Assembly (NCBI RefSeq): GCF_024181725.1
Contig: NZ_CP028908.1
Span: 2,841,501 to 2,905,500, forward strand
Length of the DNA: 64,000 bases
Direction: 5' to 3'
Source: Bradyrhizobium sp. WD16
GTDB taxonomy: Bacteria > Pseudomonadota > Alphaproteobacteria > Rhizobiales > Xanthobacteraceae
This document shows, piece by piece, positions 8,205 to 16,224 of this stretch. The notes under the pieces were generated by a model. The model did not search any database and was not told where the DNA came from. It saw nothing but the letters and a program-made list of their open reading frames with translations. Each line of letters begins with the position of its first letter. The stretch's first letter is position 1. The position numbers were made by a program, and so were the translations under genes.

Positions 8205-8882
8205 ATGGCGACCGTCAAGGAATTGAAGGCGACCGCGCGTCCGAAGGCCGGCAAGGGGGCCGCCCGCGCTGAACGCCGAGCCGGCCGAGTGCCGGCCGTG
8301 ATCTATGGTGACAACAAGGCCCCGCTGACCATCTCGCTGGACGACAAGGCGTTGCGCCAGAGCATCTTCGCCGGCCACTTCCTCACCACGATCTTCAACA
8401 TCGATCTGGACGGCGAGAAGCACCGGGTGATCCCGCGCGATTTCGCGCTCGATCCGGTCAAGGATTTCCCGATCCACGTCGACTTCCTCCGGCTCGGTAA
8501 AGGCGCCTCCATCCGCGTCAGCGTTCCGCTCCACGTCACCGGCACCGAAGCCTCGCCGGGCGTCAAGCGCGGCGGCGCGGTCAACATCGTCAACCACACC
8601 GTCGAGCTGGAAGCGGAAGTCGAGCACATCCCGCAGTTCATCGAGGTCGACGTCAGCAAGCTCGAGATCAACAACTCGGTGCATCTGAGCGACGTTGTTC
8701 TGCCCAAGGGCGTCAGGGTGGTGTCGCGCGAAGACCAGACCCTGGTCACCGTCGTTCCGCCGTCGGGCTATGCCGAGGAAACCAAGGGCGCTGGCGCCGA
8801 AGGCGCCGCCGCTCCGGCCGCCGGGGCTGCGGCCGCCGCCGCTCCCGCCGCCAAGGCGCCGGCTGGCGACAAGAAGAAGTAA
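8205..8882 (+). CDS. rplY: 50S ribosomal protein L25/general stress protein Ctc
   Basis: A 225-residue long-form L25 (CTC/TL5 type) that binds 5S rRNA. The N-terminal L25 domain runs from VKELKATARPKAGKGAARAERR to about residue 95 (DFLRLGKG), followed by the TL5 beta domain with DVSKLEINNSVHLSDV. The last ~45 residues are a low-complexity Ala/Pro/Lys tail (GAEGAAAPAAGAAAA, ending DKKK), an extension common in alphaproteobacteria. Start ATG 8205 follows AAGGAC. Pth and ychF come next on the same strand, all translation-linked functions. Confidence 0.95.
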   Translation: MATVKELKATARPKAGKGAARAERRAGRVPAVIYGDNKAPLTISLDDKALRQSIFAGHFLTTIFNIDLDGEKHRVIPRDFALDPVKDFPIHVDFLRLGKGASIRVSVPLHVTGTEASPGVKRGGAVNIVNHTVELEAEVEHIPQFIEVDVSKLEINNSVHLSDVVLPKGVRVVSREDQTLVTVVPPSGYAEETKGAGAEGAAAPAAGAAAAAAPAAKAPAGDKKK

Positions 8883-9052
8883 GCTGTCGGTGCGGATCGG
8901 CGCTCGCATGGTCGATGCGAGCGCCGCTCCCGCCGCGCGCCGCCGTCGCCTCGGAAGATAGCGTCACTTCCGCGGGCCCCCTTGCGATCCGGCATGCCGC
9001 CGGGCACGCGCAGTAACGGGGGCGCCCGCGTCGCAAACGGGATCGTGCCGCC

Positions 9053-9646
9053 ATGCGCCTCTTCGTCGGTCTGGGCAATCCGGGCTCGCGCTACGAGGGC
9101 AGCCGGCACAACATCGGCTTCATGGCCGTTGATGCGATCGCGCGACGTCACGCCTTCTCGCCGTGGCGCCGCCGCTTTCAGGGCGAGACCTCGGAAGGCA
9201 CGCTCGAGGGTGAGCGCGTCGTGCTGCTCAAGCCCACGACCTACATGAACGAGTCGGGGCGCGCGGTCGGCGAGGCTGCGCATTTTTTCAAGCTCGGCGT
9301 CGGCGACATCGTCGTAGTTCATGACGAACTCGACCTGCCGCCGGCCAAGCTGCGGGTCAAGACCGGCGGCGGCCATGCCGGCCACAACGGCCTGCGGTCG
9401 ATCTCCTCCCACGTCGGCAACGACTACCGGAGGGTGCGGCTCGGGATCGGTCATCCCGGTGTGAAGGATATCGTGCACGCTTACGTGCTCAACGATTTCG
9501 CCAAGGCCGAGCGGCCCTGGGTGGAGGCGCTGTGCGAAGCGGTGGCCGATAATGCCGGTCTGCTCGCCGCCGATCGCGACTCGGCGTTCCAGAACAAGGT
9601 GCATCTGGCGATGCAGGCCAAGGGCTTCGCCGGCGAAGACAGCTAG
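9053..9646 (+). CDS. pth: peptidyl-tRNA hydrolase
   Basis: A 197-residue Pth enzyme that releases peptides from peptidyl-tRNA dropped by ribosomes. [18 protein letters not shown] (residues 6-23) carries Asn9 and the catalytic His19. [12 protein letters not shown] and [17 protein letters not shown] supply the conserved Asn and Asp; [13 protein letters not shown] and RVRLGIGHP complete the signature set. Full length for the family. It lies 170 bases after rplY and 39 before ychF, probably one transcript. Confidence 0.96.
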   Translation: MRLFVGLGNPGSRYEGSRHNIGFMAVDAIARRHAFSPWRRRFQGETSEGTLEGERVVLLKPTTYMNESGRAVGEAAHFFKLGVGDIVVVHDELDLPPAKLRVKTGGGHAGHNGLRSISSHVGNDYRRVRLGIGHPGVKDIVHAYVLNDFAKAERPWVEALCEAVADNAGLLAADRDSAFQNKVHLAMQAKGFAGEDS

Positions 9647-9685
9647 AGTGGCGGCGCCTGACGCGGCCGAGAGGATTGGACGAAG

Positions 9686-10783
9686 ATGGGATTCAAATGC
9701 GGAATCGTCGGTCTGCCCAATGTCGGCAAGTCGACACTGTTCAATGCGCTGACCGAGACCGCGGCGGCGCAGGCTGCCAATTATCCGTTCTGCACCATCG
9801 AGCCGAATGTCGGCGCGGTGGCGGTGCCCGATCCGCGCCTTGAAAAGCTCGCCGCGGTGTCCGGCTCGGCCCAGATCATTCCGACCCAGCTCACCTTCGT
9901 CGACATCGCCGGCCTGGTGCGCGGCGCCTCGCAGGGGGAAGGGCTCGGCAACCAGTTCCTCGCCACCATCCGCGAGGTCGATGCCGTTGCCCATGTGGTA
10001 CGCTGTTTCGAGGACTCCGACATTACCCATGTCGAGGGCAAGATCGCTCCGCTCGCCGACATCGAGACCATCGAGACCGAATTGATGCTGTCCGATCTCG
10101 ACAGTCTGGAGAAGCGGGTCGACAACCTGTCGAAGAAGGCCAAGGGCGGCGACAAGGATTCCAAGGAACAACTCGATCTGGTGCAGCGCGCCCTGGTGCT
10201 GCTGCGCGACGGCAAGCCGGCGCGCCTGCTCGAGCGCAAGCCGGAGGAAGAGCGCGCCTTCCGCATGCTCGGCCTGCTGACCTCCAAGCCGGTGCTCTAC
10301 GTCTGCAACGTCGATGAAGGTTCGGCGGCGACGGGCAATGCCTTCGCCGAGCAGGTCGCCGAGCGTGCCCGCGAAGAGGGGGCGGTCGCGGTGGTGATTT
10401 CCGCCAAGATCGAATCCGAAATCGCGACGCTGTCGCGCGAGGAGCGGGCCGAGTTTCTCTCGACGCTGGGCCTCACGGAGGCCGGCCTCGACCGCCTGAT
10501 CCGCGCCGGCTACGAACTTCTCGACCTCATCACCTATTTTACCGTCGGCCCCAAGGAAGCGCGCGCCTGGACCATCACCCGCGGCACCAAGGCGCCGGCG
10601 GCGGCCGGTGTCATCCACACCGATTTCGAGCGCGGCTTCATTCGCGCCGAGACCATCGCCTATGACGACTACATTCGTCTCGGCGGCGAGGCCGGCGCGC
10701 GCGATGCCGGCAAGCTCCGGCTGGAAGGCAAGGAATACGTCGTCGCCGACGGCGACGTGATGCACTTCCGCTTCAATACCTGA
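9686..10783 (+). CDS. ychF: redox-regulated ATPase YchF (Obg-like)
   Basis: A 365-residue OLA1/YchF-family P-loop protein that binds ribosomes and prefers ATP over GTP. G1 is GLPNVGKST (9-17), G3 is DIAGLV, and the G4 position is the non-canonical CNVDE instead of NKxD, the change that explains ATP preference. A coiled-coil insertion (residues ~130-200) and a C-terminal TGS domain (from about LITYFTVGPKEARAWTI) are present. Start ATG 9686 is preceded by GAGAGGA. It is a standard partner of pth. Confidence 0.96.
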   Translation: MGFKCGIVGLPNVGKSTLFNALTETAAAQAANYPFCTIEPNVGAVAVPDPRLEKLAAVSGSAQIIPTQLTFVDIAGLVRGASQGEGLGNQFLATIREVDAVAHVVRCFEDSDITHVEGKIAPLADIETIETELMLSDLDSLEKRVDNLSKKAKGGDKDSKEQLDLVQRALVLLRDGKPARLLERKPEEERAFRMLGLLTSKPVLYVCNVDEGSAATGNAFAEQVAERAREEGAVAVVISAKIESEIATLSREERAEFLSTLGLTEAGLDRLIRAGYELLDLITYFTVGPKEARAWTITRGTKAPAAAGVIHTDFERGFIRAETIAYDDYIRLGGEAGARDAGKLRLEGKEYVVADGDVMHFRFNT

Positions 10784-10895
10784 CGGCGCGGGCCCGTCGT
10801 TCTGCGCGGCGAGGCCCGCTCCGGGTCACCGCGGCGACATGCAAGAAGGCACCACGCCGATCGGCGTCGCCGGCCGCAGGCGCTGGGCGATACCG

Positions 10896-11192
10896 CTACC
10901 GTTGCATCCCGCCCTGGTCGCGAATGGCGCCCAGGTGCTCGTTGATGCGGAAGACGATCAGCACGAATTCAGTGCCGATGCGGGCCATGACGATGCCCAC
11001 CACCGCCCCGACCACGCTTGCCAGCACCGTGACGAAGCCGACGAAGGGACTGACGCCGATCAGGGCGAGGCCGGCGAACACTCCCTGCAGCCCGTATAGC
11101 GCGATCAGCACGATGACCAGCCAGTAGAAGGCCTTGATGATGGTCGGCGTGATGAAACGGTCCCATTGGAACAGGTCCCGGAAATCCAGCAT
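10896..11192 (-). CDS. DUF4282 domain-containing small membrane protein
   Basis: A 98-residue protein with two hydrophobic segments (IIKAFYWLVIVLIALYGLQG and a second from FVGFVTVLASVVGAVVGI), an N-terminal amphipathic start (MLDFRDLFQWDRFI) and a conserved RIGTEFVLIVFRINEHL end, matching DUF4282. ATG 11192 is chosen because AGGGAGA lies just upstream; a TTG at 11198 is in frame. Function is unknown. It faces ychF tail to tail and is divergent from the MaoC pair. Confidence 0.8.
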   Translation of the reverse strand: MLDFRDLFQWDRFITPTIIKAFYWLVIVLIALYGLQGVFAGLALIGVSPFVGFVTVLASVVGAVVGIVMARIGTEFVLIVFRINEHLGAIRDQGGMQR

Positions 11193-11356
11193 CGGCAATC
11201 TCCCTGCGAATCACGTCATCCGGCGGATGCGGCGCATCGGCGCGGAATTAGCGCCCGACGCCCAAGTCAGCAAGATTGCAGCCTCGCCCCGCGAATCGTC
11301 CGGTTGAGATTGCCGCCAAGTGCGGCCACAATCGGGCTGGTTCAAACGCTGTCCCC

Positions 11357-11815
11357 ATGACCCTGACCTTCGAAGACTTCCAGCCCGGCCATTTCGGCAC
11401 TTTCGGCCCCCGCCATGTCACCCGCGAGGAGATCATCGCGTTTGCTGCGGAGTTCGATCCGCAGCCGATGCATCTCGACGAGGAGGCGGGCCGCAATTCC
11501 ATGCTGCGCGGCCTTGCCGCGTCAGGTTGGCATCTGTGCGCGCTGATGATGCGGATGCTCTACGACGGTATGCTGCATCGGACCGCCTCGCTCGGCGCGC
11601 CCGGCGTCAACGAGCTGAAATGGCTGGTGCCGCTGCGCCCTGGCGACGACATCACGCTGGATCTCCATGTGCTGGAATCCCGCGTCTCGCGCAGCCTGCC
11701 AGGGGTCGGGATCGTCACCTTCCGGGCCGAGGTCCGCAACGCATCCGGCCAGCAGCTGCTCGAGGCAGTCTGGCCCGCGATGATGGGACGGCGCGACGCC
11801 TCCGCCACCGATTGA
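11357..11815 (+). CDS. MaoC family dehydratase
   Basis: A 152-residue hot-dog-fold protein of the MaoC/R-specific enoyl-CoA hydratase family. The hydratase motif is recognisable as AAEFDPQPMHLDEEAG, with the catalytic Asp and His, followed by GLAASGWHLCALMMRM. ATG 11357 begins MTLTFEDFQPG, the usual family start; the longer frame upstream is not supported. It is followed after 10 bases by a second MaoC protein of the same layout, suggesting duplication and perhaps a heterodimer. Substrate unknown. Confidence 0.88.
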   Translation: MTLTFEDFQPGHFGTFGPRHVTREEIIAFAAEFDPQPMHLDEEAGRNSMLRGLAASGWHLCALMMRMLYDGMLHRTASLGAPGVNELKWLVPLRPGDDITLDLHVLESRVSRSLPGVGIVTFRAEVRNASGQQLLEAVWPAMMGRRDASATD

Positions 11816-11825
11816 AGAGCCGGTC

Positions 11826-12299
11826 ATGCCCTATTTCGATGATCTCAAGGTCGGCCAGCGCACCGAGCTCGGCTCCTTCACCTTCACCGCCGAGCTGATC
11901 AAGCAGTTCGCGCGTCAATTCGATCCCCAGCCGTTCCATCTCGACGAAGAGGCGGGGCGGGCCTCGCTGTTCGGCGGCCTGGCCGCGTCCGGCTGGCACG
12001 TCGGCTCGGTGGGGATGAAGCTGCTGGTCGCCAAGCGGCGCAGCGAAATGGAGGTCGCCGGCGACGGATCCGGCGAGCCGCCGATGGGGCCGTCTCCCGG
12101 ATTTCGCGAGCTGAAATGGCTCAAGCCGGTGCTGGCCGGCGATACGCTGGCCTATGCCTCGGAGATCGTCGAATTGCGGGTATCGGGGTCACGGCCGCAA
12201 TGGGGCATCCTCAGTGCCCTGACCACGGCCACCAACCAGCGCGGCGAGCTGGTCTATTCCTGCATCGGCACCGCTTTCGTGCCGAGGCGTACCGGCTGA
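11826..12299 (+). CDS. MaoC family dehydratase (second paralogue)
   Basis: A 157-residue MaoC-fold protein. It repeats the preceding gene's motif as ARQFDPQPFHLDEEAGRASL then GGLAASGWHVGSVGMK, keeping the catalytic Asp/His pair. A short insertion (KRRSEMEVAGDGSGEPPMG) distinguishes it from its neighbour. Both genes are in one operon with a 10-base gap; paired MaoC genes often encode two halves of an (R)-hydratase. The physiological acyl-CoA is not identifiable. Confidence 0.88.
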   Translation: MPYFDDLKVGQRTELGSFTFTAELIKQFARQFDPQPFHLDEEAGRASLFGGLAASGWHVGSVGMKLLVAKRRSEMEVAGDGSGEPPMGPSPGFRELKWLKPVLAGDTLAYASEIVELRVSGSRPQWGILSALTTATNQRGELVYSCIGTAFVPRRTG

Positions 12300-12441
12300 G
12301 GCCGTCTCGCTCGCCCAGGGCAGGGTTAAAGCTTTCGTTAAGATTTTACACAGATGGTGCCGTCGGACGTTTTTTGTCGCCGGGGTTTCGAACCCGTTGT
12401 GGCGAGGCCCGACAAAACAACGAGAAAACGGGGACAAGACC

Positions 12442-12591
12442 ATGGCGGACCGTGTCGGTCTGAAGATTGTCGGCTTCATCTTCGCCACCGTGACGCTGGC
12501 GGTGATGCTGACCACGGTACAGGTGGTCAAGAGCCAGGCGGATAGCGGCTACACGCTCGACGGCAGCGCTTCGGCGTCTTACGCTCGCTGA
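12442..12591 (+). CDS. small single-pass membrane protein, hypothetical
   Basis: A 49-residue ORF: MADRVGLKIVGFIFATVTLA followed by VMLTTVQVVKSQAD and a short polar tail. One transmembrane or uncleaved signal segment covers residues 8-28. ATG 12442 has GGGGAC upstream. GC-biased third positions suggest real coding. No family is recognised. Confidence 0.55.
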   Translation: MADRVGLKIVGFIFATVTLAVMLTTVQVVKSQADSGYTLDGSASASYAR

Positions 12592-12805
12592 GCCGACCGA
12601 AGCGCGCACCGATCTGAAAGCATCGACCAGAACACGCCGATCGGAACACATCGACTCGAGCGTATCGACTCAAGCGCGCTGGCCGAAGTGTTCAGGCCCC
12701 CGGCGACCCAGTCCCCTTCTTTTTTCCCCCAATGAAGGCCCGACCGTCGCGCGCTGTCGCTGTCCGCTCTGCGATGCCGTGGCGCCGTTGCGGAGCCTCC
12801 CTCGA
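12592..12805. other. intergenic region with short degenerate repeats
   Basis: No gene seen. It contains imperfect copies of ATCGACTCRAGCG near 12650-12680 and a pyrimidine-rich stretch at 12714-12730. Nothing else supported. Confidence 0.35.
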
Positions 12806-12985
12806 TCAGCGGCTCCAGGCGAATGCCATGACCAGAATGGCGGCTGCCAGCAGAGCCACGAAACGGATGATGATCTTGCCCATGTTGTGCGCCGCCGGCG
12901 GCGCGACGGCGATGGGATCTGAATCGCTTGGCCGGATTGATTTCAACTGCGAGCCCGCCCTCGGTACGACTGGTACGGCGGACAT
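12806..12985 (-). CDS. possible small membrane-anchored protein, hypothetical
   Basis: A 59-residue frame whose last 25 residues (MGKIIIRFVALLAAAILVMA, then FAWSR) form a clean transmembrane helix with a positive start. It may begin at ATG 12985 or only at ATG 12883 (25 residues). Neither has a strong ribosome site. A candidate only. Confidence 0.3.
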   Translation of the reverse strand: MSAVPVVPRAGSQLKSIRPSDSDPIAVAPPAAHNMGKIIIRFVALLAAAILVMAFAWSR

Positions 12986-13076
12986 TGGCGCCGCGCTGGA
13001 ACGTTGGTCGCGCCGGAGGCGGCGCTGGTTCACCGGGGAGGTTTGGTGGTGGGGCAGCTCAAACTGCTTCGGCCCA

Positions 13077-13108
13077 AACGAAAACCGCCGCCCCGAGGGC
13101 GGCGGTTC
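13077..13108 (-). terminator. intrinsic terminator, minus strand
   Basis: An 11-bp perfect stem (13083-13093 with 13097-13107, loop CGA) of almost pure GC. Read on the minus strand it is followed by TTTTCGTTT. It is placed to terminate the minus-strand gene at 13455-13874, but the 327-base repeat cluster now lies between that stop codon and this terminator. Confidence 0.6.
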
Positions 13109-13115
13109 GTGCATT

Positions 13116-13194
13116 CTAGTGTGGCGTCTCGCAATTGCCTACCGCCTTCGCGGCAACCCTCTCGTAGGCAATTGCGAGACATAAGCCACACTAG
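13116..13194 (+). repeat. palindromic module A (cluster 1)
   Basis: A 79-base hairpin element bounded by CTAG. Outer arms are CTAGTGTGGC and GCCACACTAG; inner arms are GTCTCGCAATTGCCTA and its complement TAGGCAATTGCGAGAC. The right arm carries an unpaired ATAA, which gives the element an orientation. Four full copies are in the window. Confidence 0.92.
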
Positions 13195-13207
13195 CACTTT
13201 GATTTTG

Positions 13208-13283
13208 CTAGTGTCCTGTTTCCAACGTTCGTATCCCATTGCAGCAGGCGCTCATACGAACGTTGGAAACAAGGGGACACTAG
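13208..13283 (+). repeat. palindromic module B (cluster 1)
   Basis: A 76-base CTAG-bounded hairpin. Outer arms are CTAGTGTCC and GGACACTAG; inner arms are TTTCCAACGTTCGTAT and its near complement ATACGAACGTTGGAAA around a loop containing TTGCAGCAGGCGC. It is separated from module A by a 13-base linker that recurs in other clusters. Confidence 0.92.
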
Positions 13284-13296
13284 CATCATTATGATT

Positions 13297-13374
13297 CTAG
13301 TGTGGTTTTGGATCTGACGCGCGTTCGAAGAACTCGCTGCAATACTGAAACGAGCGTCAGATCCACCACACTAG
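13297..13374 (+). repeat. palindromic module C (cluster 1)
   Basis: A 78-base CTAG-bounded element with outer arms CTAGTGTGG and CCACACTAG and inner arms GGATCTGACGC and GCGTCAGATCC around a ~32-base loop. It is the only intact copy here; a degraded one lies near 27752-27810. Its right CTAG is shared with module D. Confidence 0.88.
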
Positions 13375-13442
13375 TGTCCCGATGTCTCCGAATGACCGTG
13401 CGAGGGTGAGGCAAACGAAGCGGTAATTCGGAGACGGGACAC
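13371..13442 (+). repeat. palindromic module D (cluster 1), right end damaged
   Basis: Begins at the CTAG shared with module C (CTAGTGTCC), then inner arms GTCTCCGAATGACCG and CGGTAATTCGGAGAC around a loop with GGTGAGGCAAACGAAG. The right terminus is GGGACACC, so the closing CTAG is lost. The stem carries one G/A mismatch. It ends 13 bases from the stop of the adjacent minus-strand gene. Confidence 0.88.
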
Positions 13443-13454
13443 CGGGGACCGGCA

Positions 13455-13874
13455 TCAGGACTGGCGCACGCTTTCGGCGGCGCGCTTCCACTGCGCGACG
13501 TTGTCGGCGATCATCCGGGTCGATTTCATTGCGGCCTGGCTGAGCTGGGCATAACCGGCGATCTCGCGCTGGACACGCTGGCCTTCGTTGTGGAGCAGGT
13601 CGCGGAGCGCTTCGAGCTCGGAGACCAGGTTTTCGATCTCGCTCAACGAGGTGCCGGCGACGCGCTGGATCAGCGAATTGACGCTGTTGACGGTCGCCTC
13701 GGCGGTGGTGTCGAGCGCAGGCTCTCCTGAGGGGGCAGTCCCGACTCCGGGCCGCCGCAGATAGGCGACGTCGTTACGGACGAAGTCGCGGATGCCGGCC
13801 TCGACCTCGGTCACGGCGGCGAGATTGGCCTCGGACTCGAGAGGCTCGGTCTTTTCCGGGCGAGTGGCGTTCAT
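13455..13874 (-). CDS. conserved-looking hypothetical protein, helical
   Basis: A 139-residue hydrophilic, mostly helical protein (MNATRPEKTEPLESEANLAA at the start), with heptad-like stretches SVNSLIQRVAGTSLSEIENL and LVSELEALRDLLHNEGQRVQ that suggest coiled coil. ATG 13874 is chosen because AGAGGA lies about 10 bases upstream; a longer frame to 13940 exists. No signal peptide or membrane segment. No family recognised. Its downstream region carries the four-module repeat cluster, which separates it from a plausible terminator. Confidence 0.7.
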   Translation of the reverse strand: MNATRPEKTEPLESEANLAAVTEVEAGIRDFVRNDVAYLRRPGVGTAPSGEPALDTTAEATVNSVNSLIQRVAGTSLSEIENLVSELEALRDLLHNEGQRVQREIAGYAQLSQAAMKSTRMIADNVAQWKRAAESVRQS

Positions 13875-14078
13875 CGGCTGTGTCCTCTTTCGTGTGTCTA
13901 AGCATGTTGGCAGGGCGCCAGCGCGGTTTGTCCCCCGCACGACGACGTCAGGCGGTCATCAGTTCAGTCGAATTTGACGATAGCGCGGCCAAGTTGCGGC
14001 GCTTGACCGGCATTCCCTCGATATCGATCGGAATTTAAGGTTTTCGTTATCAACAGGTTATCGTCGCCGGGCGTTTCT

Positions 14079-15026
14079 CTACCAGGTCGTCTTGAAGCCC
14101 GCCGTAAGACTTTTGCTCAAACCACCCGTGGAGGTTTCGCTCACCGTGCCGGCCACGGTGATGTCGCCGAACAGCTTTTGCTCGGCGCCGACCCGGCGCA
14201 GCCATTTCTCGGTGCCGTCGAGCGTTTCGCCGGCGATCAGGCTGGTTCCAGTGGTGTTGAAGTTGAATTTGGCCGATCGGTCGGCCTCGATGCCGGACAC
14301 CGTGCGCCCGCCGAACCGGGGCAGCACGGTCTGCTCGATTCTGCTGTAGCCGCCCTGGAGCGTCAGCGAGGTGGCGTTGCCTTCCAGCGGCAGGGTCTTG
14401 CTGATCGAGGTGCCGAGCCTGCTCTGGTCCTGGGTCGGATCGACGCGGGCCTCGATCGCGGTCTTGTCCCACAGCGAACCGAGGCCGGGCGCCGTCATGG
14501 CGGCCCAGGCGACGCCCGAGGATTCCCACAATCGGCCGTCGCTGGCGAGCTTCTCCGGTAAGGGCACGCTGGTCTGGCCGTCGGCGACGGTCATGTCGGC
14601 GCCGATCCGGGTCTCCCACAGCGGCAGCAGTGGCTGTTTGACGCTCAAGGCCGTCGCGCCCGGCCGGTCACTGCGCGACCAGGCCGCTCCACCGCCGTCG
14701 CTGCGAGCGGTGCTGCGCTTCGGCCGCTCCCGCGGCCCGGACGGGCTGCTGTCGAGCACGCTCCAGTCGACGGCCGCAGGATCGGGCAAGGCGCTGGCGG
14801 TGTCCTTGGTTTCAGCGGCGGCGTCCTTGGCCTCGGCAGCGGACTGTTCGTCTGCGGCAGCCGGCAGCGTCTCCGGCCTGATGAAGGCCCAAGGGTCAGA
14901 AGGCGGATCGGTGGCGGGATCGGAGCCGGGTTCGCCTGCCTGCGCCGGTGGCGCCAGCGTCATCACGAGCAGGAGCGCGAGGACCGGCCGACAGATCAGA
15001 CCGCGAGAGATGGATCGGACACACAT
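14079..15026 (-). CDS. exported protein with predicted outer-membrane-like beta domain, hypothetical
   Basis: A 315-residue protein. The signal peptide is clear (hydrophobic VLALLLVMTLAPPAQA, cleavage near AQAG). A Pro/Asp/Ala-rich low-complexity section (residues ~30-130) is followed by an alternating-polarity C-terminal half with repeated strands (KTAIEARVDPTQDQSRLGTS, SLTLQGGYSRIEQ, KSLTAGFKTTW) that ends in an aromatic residue, as many outer-membrane barrels do. Upstream lies a solitary module D repeat. No family name can be given from sequence alone. Confidence 0.65.
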   Translation of the reverse strand: MCVRSISRGLICRPVLALLLVMTLAPPAQAGEPGSDPATDPPSDPWAFIRPETLPAAADEQSAAEAKDAAAETKDTASALPDPAAVDWSVLDSSPSGPRERPKRSTARSDGGGAAWSRSDRPGATALSVKQPLLPLWETRIGADMTVADGQTSVPLPEKLASDGRLWESSGVAWAAMTAPGLGSLWDKTAIEARVDPTQDQSRLGTSISKTLPLEGNATSLTLQGGYSRIEQTVLPRFGGRTVSGIEADRSAKFNFNTTGTSLIAGETLDGTEKWLRRVGAEQKLFGDITVAGTVSETSTGGLSKSLTAGFKTTW

Positions 15027-15092
15027 GGAAGCGTGATGCGAGTAAAAAGCGTGAATGCCAACAGTGATGCAAGCCAGGATCCAGGAAGCCCC

Positions 15093-15168
15093 CTAGTGCC
15101 CCCGATGTCTCCGAATTACCGTGCGAGGGTGAGGCAAACGAAGCGGTAATTCGGAGACAGGACACTAG
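15093..15168 (+). repeat. palindromic module D, solitary (cluster 2)
   Basis: A 76-base copy with both CTAG ends (left terminus CTAGTGCC has one change). The arms GTCTCCGAATTACCG and CGGTAATTCGGAGAC pair perfectly, unlike the copy at 13371. It lies in the divergent gap between an exported-protein gene and a small secreted-protein gene, so it occupies promoter territory of both. Confidence 0.9.
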
Positions 15169-15322
15169 CCATAGCCCAATATTTTGCCAAATTGTGTCCG
15201 GGCGGAGTCGCAACGGGCGGCATTGCGGTCGGGCAGGATGTCAGGCGGGGCGATGGCGGAACCAGGTGAGCATTCCGTGATTGTCGTCGGCGTTTGATTG
15301 TCGTCACCGTGGAGGGCACGAC

Positions 15323-15493
15323 ATGAAGAAATACGCACTGGTTATCGCGGCGGCCATTGCGCTGGTTGCGGCGGCCATTCCGGCCAAGGCCGCACCGGCC
15401 GCCACCGACGAGGGTCGTCAGCATGCCATCCCGGTCGTTGCCAACCTTGATATGGGAGGTCATTGCGGGGGACGGCATCATGGCCGGTCCTGA
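15323..15493 (+). CDS. small secreted protein, hypothetical
   Basis: A 56-residue protein starting at ATG 15323 with GGAGGG upstream. It has an unambiguous signal peptide (MKKYALVIAAAIALVAAAIP, cleavage after AKA) and a ~30-residue mature part that ends in a His/Gly-rich segment (MGGHCGGRHHGRS), with one cysteine. The tail could bind metal; this is inference. A terminator follows 26 bases after the stop. Confidence 0.65.
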   Translation: MKKYALVIAAAIALVAAAIPAKAAPAATDEGRQHAIPVVANLDMGGHCGGRHHGRS

Positions 15494-15518
15494 CGGGTTT
15501 TCGTCGCGCGCATGACAA

Positions 15519-15550
15519 CGGCCTCGCGATGCGAGGCCGCCTTTCGCTTT
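15519..15550 (+). terminator. intrinsic terminator-like hairpin
   Basis: CGGCCTCGC (15519-15527), loop GAT, GCGAGGCCG (15531-15539), followed by CCTTTCGCTTTG. A 9-bp perfect stem just after the small secreted-protein gene. Confidence 0.65.
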
Positions 15551-15565
15551 GCCGTTGTGTTGTGA

Positions 15566-15997
15566 TCAGACGGCCGTCGGCAGATGGATCGGCTGGCCGA
15601 GGGCCTGTTCGACGAGATCGAAGGTGTCGAGCAGCATGCGCAGCGAGATCAGTCGCCCATCCTTGAATCTCGCGAACGTAGCCGCGCGTACGCTGATCGG
15701 CTGGTTGTGGTCGCGGGTCGTCAGGCTGAAGCGGGTCAGGACCGAGCCTTGCTCGTCGCCGAGTACGACCTGCTCGCGCTCGTAGCGGCGGATTCGCACA
15801 TTGTCGGCGATCTGCTTCAACGCCTCGAGCGCGGCAGCCTTGCCGCGCCGGGCGCCGAGAAATGGAAACATGTCGATCGGGCCGTAGATCGCCCATTCGA
15901 CATCGTCGTCGACCAGGGCCGCGACCGCAGCGATCTGGCCGTGATCGATGGCCCCGCGCAATGCATGCGACAAACGCCAGAGGCTGTGCTCTGTCAT
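15566..15997 (-). CDS. nuclear transport factor 2 (NTF2)-like / SnoaL-fold protein
   Basis: A 143-residue cone-fold protein. ATG 15997 begins MTEHSLWRLSHALRGAIDHG; a longer upstream frame is AT-richer and unlikely. Pattern of the family: an N-terminal helix, DDDVEWAIYGPIDMFPFLG, the RRGKAAALEALKQIADNV helix, then three strands (RYEREQVVLGDEQGSVLTRF, PISVRAATFARFKDGRLIS) and the LDTFDLVEQALG end. Such proteins are often small isomerases or ligand binders; none can be named. The gene at 16225 is a diverged paralogue. Confidence 0.8.
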   Translation of the reverse strand: MTEHSLWRLSHALRGAIDHGQIAAVAALVDDDVEWAIYGPIDMFPFLGARRGKAAALEALKQIADNVRIRRYEREQVVLGDEQGSVLTRFSLTTRDHNQPISVRAATFARFKDGRLISLRMLLDTFDLVEQALGQPIHLPTAV

Positions 15998-16224
15998 TGG
16001 GATAGGCTCCGGAAATGGCTGCTGTCGAACAGCAAACGGCCCTCGCGGCGCCAGAAAACGGCGCCGGGGCAAGAGTTGCTGCATTCCAATGTCATTCGTA
16101 TACAAACGGCACTGCCGCGCCACCAGTGTATTTATTGCAATGCATAAATGCGATCGCATGGGCCGGCGTTCAGCGGTCGCTCATCTAGTGGTTGTATGTT
16201 ACCGGGGCGTTGAGTGGGGCGTGT

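Noticed and set aside
13030-13294. Open frames in the repeat clusters that yield recurrent peptides such as MSRNCLREGC and VSRFQRSYPIA
   Set aside because: The same peptides recur at 26.1, 30.0, 34.7 and 35.5 kb only because the palindromic modules are repeated. They lack ribosome sites and run into unrelated sequence.
13116-13442. CRISPR array as an explanation for the repeated hairpins
   Set aside because: The units are four different long palindromes in varied order and orientation, without constant repeats and unique spacers, and no cas genes are present.
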